Source of the DNA: Hermodice carunculata
Lineage: Eukaryota; Annelida; Polychaeta; Eunicida; Amphinomidae
Length of the DNA: 64,000 nucleotides
Assembly (NCBI GenBank): GCA_964020975.1
Contig: CAXHWN010002692.1
Coordinates: 41,201 to 105,200, forward strand
Direction of reading: 5' to 3'
The notes beneath the pieces are model-generated. The model ran no database searches, was not told where the DNA came from, and saw nothing but the letters and a program-made list of their open reading frames with translations. The position numbers and the translations under genes were made by a program. Positions 59,362 through 64,000 of the stretch are shown here, piece after piece (position 1 is the first letter of the stretch; the number at the start of each line of letters is the position of its first letter).

Positions 59362-61360
59362 GATATTTTGATGCCAGATTTCACACTTAGATGCACTTCA
59401 TGTTTCTTGTATGGCTGAATTTCTTGCCTGTCTACATCCTGGGATTTAAGTCATGATTGTTGTTATAGTAATGAAATTCCCTTGTGTCCTGTTTACTTCC
59501 CAGCTATTATCCATCTCATGCTTCCTACTACAGAGATGACCTCCCACTATTAAATTCACTCCATTCTTCTTGATATGGCTGTACAATGCCCTGCTGATAT
59601 TCTTTACGCTGATAATCTTCCTGTTCAGGTGAATTTTAATGACCAGGAATAAAAACATTGTGGAGTGGTTATCGTCCTGCTCATATTGCCATGCTATTTA
59701 TATCCCAGGGTAGCTTCATTGGTTCATGATAGGTTATGGTAACTCTGACATGAAGTGTTACCTGGTTACTTTTCCACTCGGTCATACGATTCCTCAGATC
59801 TAATGACTGTGTTCAACCATAGAATTATTCCATACTGCTTGATACCTTGTGGTTATATTCAACATAATTGATTCCATGCACCTTGATATATTATGGTTAT
59901 ATTCCCGCACATGTTAGTTTCATGTCTGTTGAGATTTTGTGTTCACATTTGTGCAAACTTTCACTTCATGTCTCATGAGATCTTATAGTTATAACAATGT
60001 ATACATTGTTTTCATGCTGCTTGAAATATTGTGGCTGCATTCCAACACAGATTAATTTCGTGCATCTTGCTATTTTGCAGTTGTATTTCCACCGACATTC
60101 ATTCCACGCGCCTTGAGATCTTTTGGAATATGACTGTTCAGATTCACTCCGTGCCTCCTGAGATATTGTGGTTATATTTCTGCATAGTTTCATTTCATGC
60201 CTGGTGAGATCTTGTGGTTATGTTCCCATAGGAATGCAGTTCCTGTCTCTTAAGATCTTGCGGTATTCCTGGTCGGCATTGCTTTCCCACGTTATGCTTT
60301 CTTCGGCTCATCCTGTTGACATTCATTCCATATAGCAACTTGGTTGCTTGAATGAAATCCATTAGGCATAGATGGAGCTGAACATATGCATTATACTTCT
60401 AATTTTTCATGTTAGATCCCACCAGATATCTGATTCAATTATTCATTTTCTCTGTCTGCCGTATACTTCAGTGTTCTGTGGCCCAACTGGTGCAATTTTC
60501 CCAAGTAATTTGATAATATGGCACTAATGATGTCATAACACATGGTTGCCAACACAGCACCAAGTTATCCAGTTTTTTCCTTAGGGTTTATTCGAAATTA
60601 CCCCATGGTTACCTGCCATATTATAATGTGACGCAGCAGCAGTTCATTGGTTGCCACATTGTTACTCAAGGTGACAAAACAGTTTCTCCGCAGCCAAATC
60701 ATCATGCTAGATGCCAATACAATTTCGTGGTTGCTACACTGTTGCATCAAATGACAACACAGCTTCTTGGTTGCCACATAATCATGTCCCTTGACAAATA
60801 AATTTCTTGGTGGCTGCACAGTTGCATCATATATAGCCAAGTAGATCTTTGATTGCATGACTATCATGTCGAAGAAAACCACTCCGTTGCTTTCTTCCCT
60901 TGTCACCTCATGATGTATTATGAAGTACTTCCTCCATTGCTTCACTGCTGCCATGTAAAGCAAAGTAGATTTCTGATTGGTTAAGGGCATACATGACATG
61001 TTATATAGCAACGACGTTTCTGTCTTGTTCCAATGTCATGCTGTATAAAACAAGAACATGTCACGTAGCAAAGTTAATCCTCGATAATTTGCTTCACTGG
61101 CATGTCACAAAAAAGAAGGTGGTGGACATCGTTTGTTGCCCTTCCACAGGGCCCAGTGCTTGAGGCCATATAATATGTCATGTAGCAACATAGTTTGTCT
61201 TGTTCCCATCAAATGGTGTCAGGAAAATGACTCGTCAGGTCGCCTGGCAACACAGAGCCTAACATACCAAATAGCAAGCATTAAAAAGTGAATCTGATGT
61301 CTTGAAGGCCACGTTATGCTGCACAGCACAGATTTTTATATTTCTTTTTGCTATTGTCAT
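59362..61360. repeat. Region of strongly decayed tandem repeats
   Basis: At about 59700-60260, loosely repeated 'ttcatgcMKcttgagatcttgtggttatattcc' every 50-60 bp. At 60590-61290, loosely repeated 'ttggttgccacatygttgcatca...gacaacacagtttctt' every 55-65 bp. Both look like minisatellites that stopped homogenising long ago. Confidence in exact limits is low. Confidence 0.55.
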
Positions 61361-62139
61361 AAGGCCCGGTTATATGGGGCAACTTTGAGCGACTTTTGTG
61401 GCAACCCCTGTGGTCTACCACTCCACCTGGTATAGGATGCCACGTGTGGTAAGCATCGTCAGACGTGTAGCTCATTACAAATTTGGGAATGCTTGGTAAT
61501 TTAAAAATGGCTGCTTTAACCAGGAGGAGGAAAGTATAATATATAGGGGAATAAAACGCTCTGTGCTTTTATCTCTTATTTTTTACTGATTACTTATCCA
61601 GATTGGAATGTTTAATTGGAATGCTTAATCTTAACCATGAGTGCAAGGAATATTTTGATATTACAAGTAAGCTACATGTATTTATTACTGTTTATATCAT
61701 AACTGATCGTCAGGGTTTCAGAAGTTTTAACTTACCAGAAGTTGGGATTGGCATACAGGTGCTTGTCATTGCACCTTCTCCATTGTTTTTGTTGTGGTAG
61801 TCTCTATGTGTGGTTTCCCACAAACCAGACTTTTTCTCCCAGAGAGTTACAAGGAGCTCACTTCTCTCTCTGGTTCACTCCATCTTTATAAAAAAAGATC
61901 GAGTTCCCGCCACAAGCATATGATACTGATGCTGTAACTAGGATATGGTACGTGTGACCTGTAGCCCTCTCCTTATTGGTTGAAATGCTACTTGTTGTAG
62001 GGAGTTGCAGGTAGACCTCCAGTCTATGTCCAAGCAACATGTTGCAGCCATCCAAAATGTAGCATACCACTTGTTGTAACCCCTGTTATGCATACAACTT
62101 GCGTTGCTCAACAAAAGTGGCCCCGTGTAACAAGGCCTT
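61361..62139. mobile_element. 779-bp inverted-repeat DNA transposon, non-autonomous
   Basis: Left end AAGGCCCGGTTATATGGGGC AACTTT and inverted right end AAGGCCTTGTTACACGGGGC CACTTT. Subterminal parts also correspond loosely (TTTTGTGGCAACCCCTG left, 'gttgtaacccctg' right). The interior has no transposase motif. The GGCC...GGGGCAACTTT style of end suggests PIF/Harbinger-like, but I could not read a clear target-site duplication. Confidence 0.75.
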
Positions 62140-62603
62140 TAGACTTAATAAATTTTAGTTGTATACCAACCAAGTCCCTGCATAATTAGACGTATAACAT
62201 GTCATAGTGCTGAGCATTTGCTGGATTGATTCCTTGACGTATCATACAAAATATATCGTTGATTCACTATAATATTGTTGCAGTGGAGTTCGACTAATAA
62301 ATGAAAAGTGACATAGTAATATGTTGCTTTCCCATTCAGTCATACCAAGAAGCCACCACGTGGACGCTTCTTGGTCATACATGCTCTAATGTCCACATCA
62401 GAGGAACTCTTTTGTCGTTGAAAATATATTTCCTCAATTCGGCATTCAAGGTGATATAAGAAATTACGTTCCTGGTTGCTATATCATGTCATAATTAAAG
62501 TAGTTTCTTCACCCCAATTTTCAAACCCCTACATAGGGTTTGTTATTATGCACGAAAGCAAAATAATTCCTCCTTTGATTCAATGTCAACTTTGAAAGGT
62601 CAT
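62140..62603. other. Unique non-coding stretch
   Basis: Contains a short palindrome, 'accaagaagccaccacgtgg acgcttcttggt' (62343-62374). Nothing else recognised. Confidence 0.55.
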
Positions 62604-62606
62604 CTT

Positions 62607-62621
62607 TCTCTCTCTCTCAAG

Positions 62622-62705
<84 letters not shown>
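62607..62705. repeat. (TC)n-(AC)n compound microsatellite
   Basis: TC repeats with an internal 'aaggtca' duplication (tttctctctctctcaaggtcatctctctct), then pure TC, CG break, then (CA)n. Confidence 0.97.
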
Positions 62706-62707
<2 letters not shown>

Positions 62708-64000
62708 TGCTTCGTCAGCTGCCTTGTCATTATGTAGGACGAACTAGTGAACTACTATGTTACATCATAGGAAGCTTTTTTCTTTCTTTCTTTTATCACT
62801 GCCACGTGAATTTCGGTGATTTCACCACGTGTCCTGATTATATTGTTGAAAATGTGTTCTCTTGCTGCCTTTTCTTCCATGACCATCTTGAATGCTTCGC
62901 TGTCATGTTATGCTACATAAAGCACGCTATCTTCTTGACTTCCTTTGCTAGCCGTCTTGCCATGTAATAAGACGCTCCCTTTATGCTCCTTTTGCTTCGC
63001 CATCATATCATACAGGATTATAAGAGAAAGGACTCCTCGCAAACTTAAAAATTATGGTTTTAAAAGTTGTTAGTGTAGTTAACTTAGATGGAGCAGCTTA
63101 CTTAATTGCGTTTCTCAATCTATGGTGATTCAAAATAACGTTTACGCAAACTTATGTTAATGTCAAGAACTGAAACTAAAACCCAACTTTACTCTAATAA
63201 CGCTATATGTGCATCATTTTCTGTTTCAAAGTCCCTGTTCCTTTCATGTACGCCATACATGTGCATTAACCAATTAAAATAAAAAGGAGAGCAGTCGGGA
63301 AATGCACCCTGTGACTCAAAGAGTTAACATTTGCTTTGCACGTGACGCACATCTGTGCTGTCAATGGCTTCCTGTGGTTTACAACGAGCATACCGTTGGT
63401 TGGGAAACACGTGAAGGACTGAGCACATGAGAACAGCTTATTCCACACTAGACCGCAACCATTATATCCACACTAGACCGCAACCATTACATCTAAATGT
63501 TTTTTGAGGTTGTTTTTTTTTCACTTCCTGTACGTCACTAGAACTTGCATTGTGATCTCCATGGATTCAAGCAACCTGGATTGACTTAAATACTAACTTT
63601 GGCGTCAAAACTTGTCGACAGTGGCAAGAGTTGAAAATATCGTCTGTTTCGTCGTATTTGTCTTGACAATTGTACTTTCGCAAGGAATTTTGGTTGAAGT
63701 ACGGCGTGGAGACCTGCATGGGTAATATACCTAAAGTGGAAAGTCTTTTTCATCCGCGAGTTCAGGCAAATTGCACCCAGGGAAGCACAAGAGGACAAAA
63801 TTGTCCCTTGTTGGGACGACTAAGAGTTAATGTGGCTGACAGGAATCCAGGGTCCAAAAAATAATTGCAACAGGAACATGCAGCAAATAAAGTTCACTTC
63901 AAGATTATTTGAGAAACCAAGTGACACATTCCATTGAATATGGTGAAGTTAATTGATTATGCATTTCTCATTTTGACAGTTGTTGATGAATGACTGAAGT
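62706..64000. other. Unique non-coding stretch
   Basis: Includes a 25-bp tandem duplication (ccacactagaccgcaaccat) at 63443-63491. No exon supported, though open frames of 60-86 codons exist. Confidence 0.5.

Overview
The window looks like non-coding DNA from an animal nuclear genome, most likely a marine invertebrate. It has no operons, no dense open frames and one clearly recognisable exon in 64 kb. It carries many minisatellites, microsatellites and small non-autonomous DNA transposons (MITEs), plus a 200-base run of N. The dispersed repeats at 53-56 kb are of a kind I associate with marine invertebrates (molluscs, lancelets, hemichordates, brachiopods). I cannot fix the phylum from sequence alone.

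The only gene I can name is a G-protein alpha subunit of the Gi/Go class on the minus strand. One complete internal coding exon lies at 43010-43151. It is 142 bp, has AG/GT splice borders, and has the phase and size of exon 3 of animal Gi/Go genes. I found no other exon of this gene, so most of the surrounding DNA is probably large introns of the gene or flanking intergenic DNA. A weak second candidate is an open minus-strand frame in a CpG-containing unique patch at 48.47-48.78 kb.

Layout: 0.1-2 kb, two minisatellites; 3.4-7.0 kb, a run of four adjacent arrays (44, about 45, 56 and 45 bp units) that share a core and seem to descend from one ancestral unit; 7.2-7.6 kb, two foldback/TIR elements; 9-26.7 kb, about ten more arrays with MITEs between or inside them; 29.8-31.9 kb, a 2-kb array of 22-bp units broken by the assembly gap; 33-38 kb, six arrays; 38.6-40.9 kb, a long hairpin, a MITE and a 60-bp array; 42.3-43.2 kb, an array and the G-alpha exon; 43.6-53 kb, mostly unique sequence with some MITEs and microsatellites; 53-56 kb, dispersed repeats; 56-64 kb, a recent tandem duplication, a 53-bp array, decayed repeats and a 779-bp inverted-repeat transposon.

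Three transposon groups recur. (1) A TTAA-flanked, piggyBac-like MITE group is present in about eight copies. Its first subfamily carries a central hairpin whose two arms have changed together between copies. (2) A TA-flanked, pogo/Tigger/mariner-like MITE group starting CAGTRR has at least four copies; one sits inside a minisatellite that preserves the exact empty site. (3) Two copies of a composite repeat carry a tRNA-like module near their 3' end. I saw no retrovirus, LTR element, Polinton, CRISPR array, rRNA gene or convincing functional tRNA gene.
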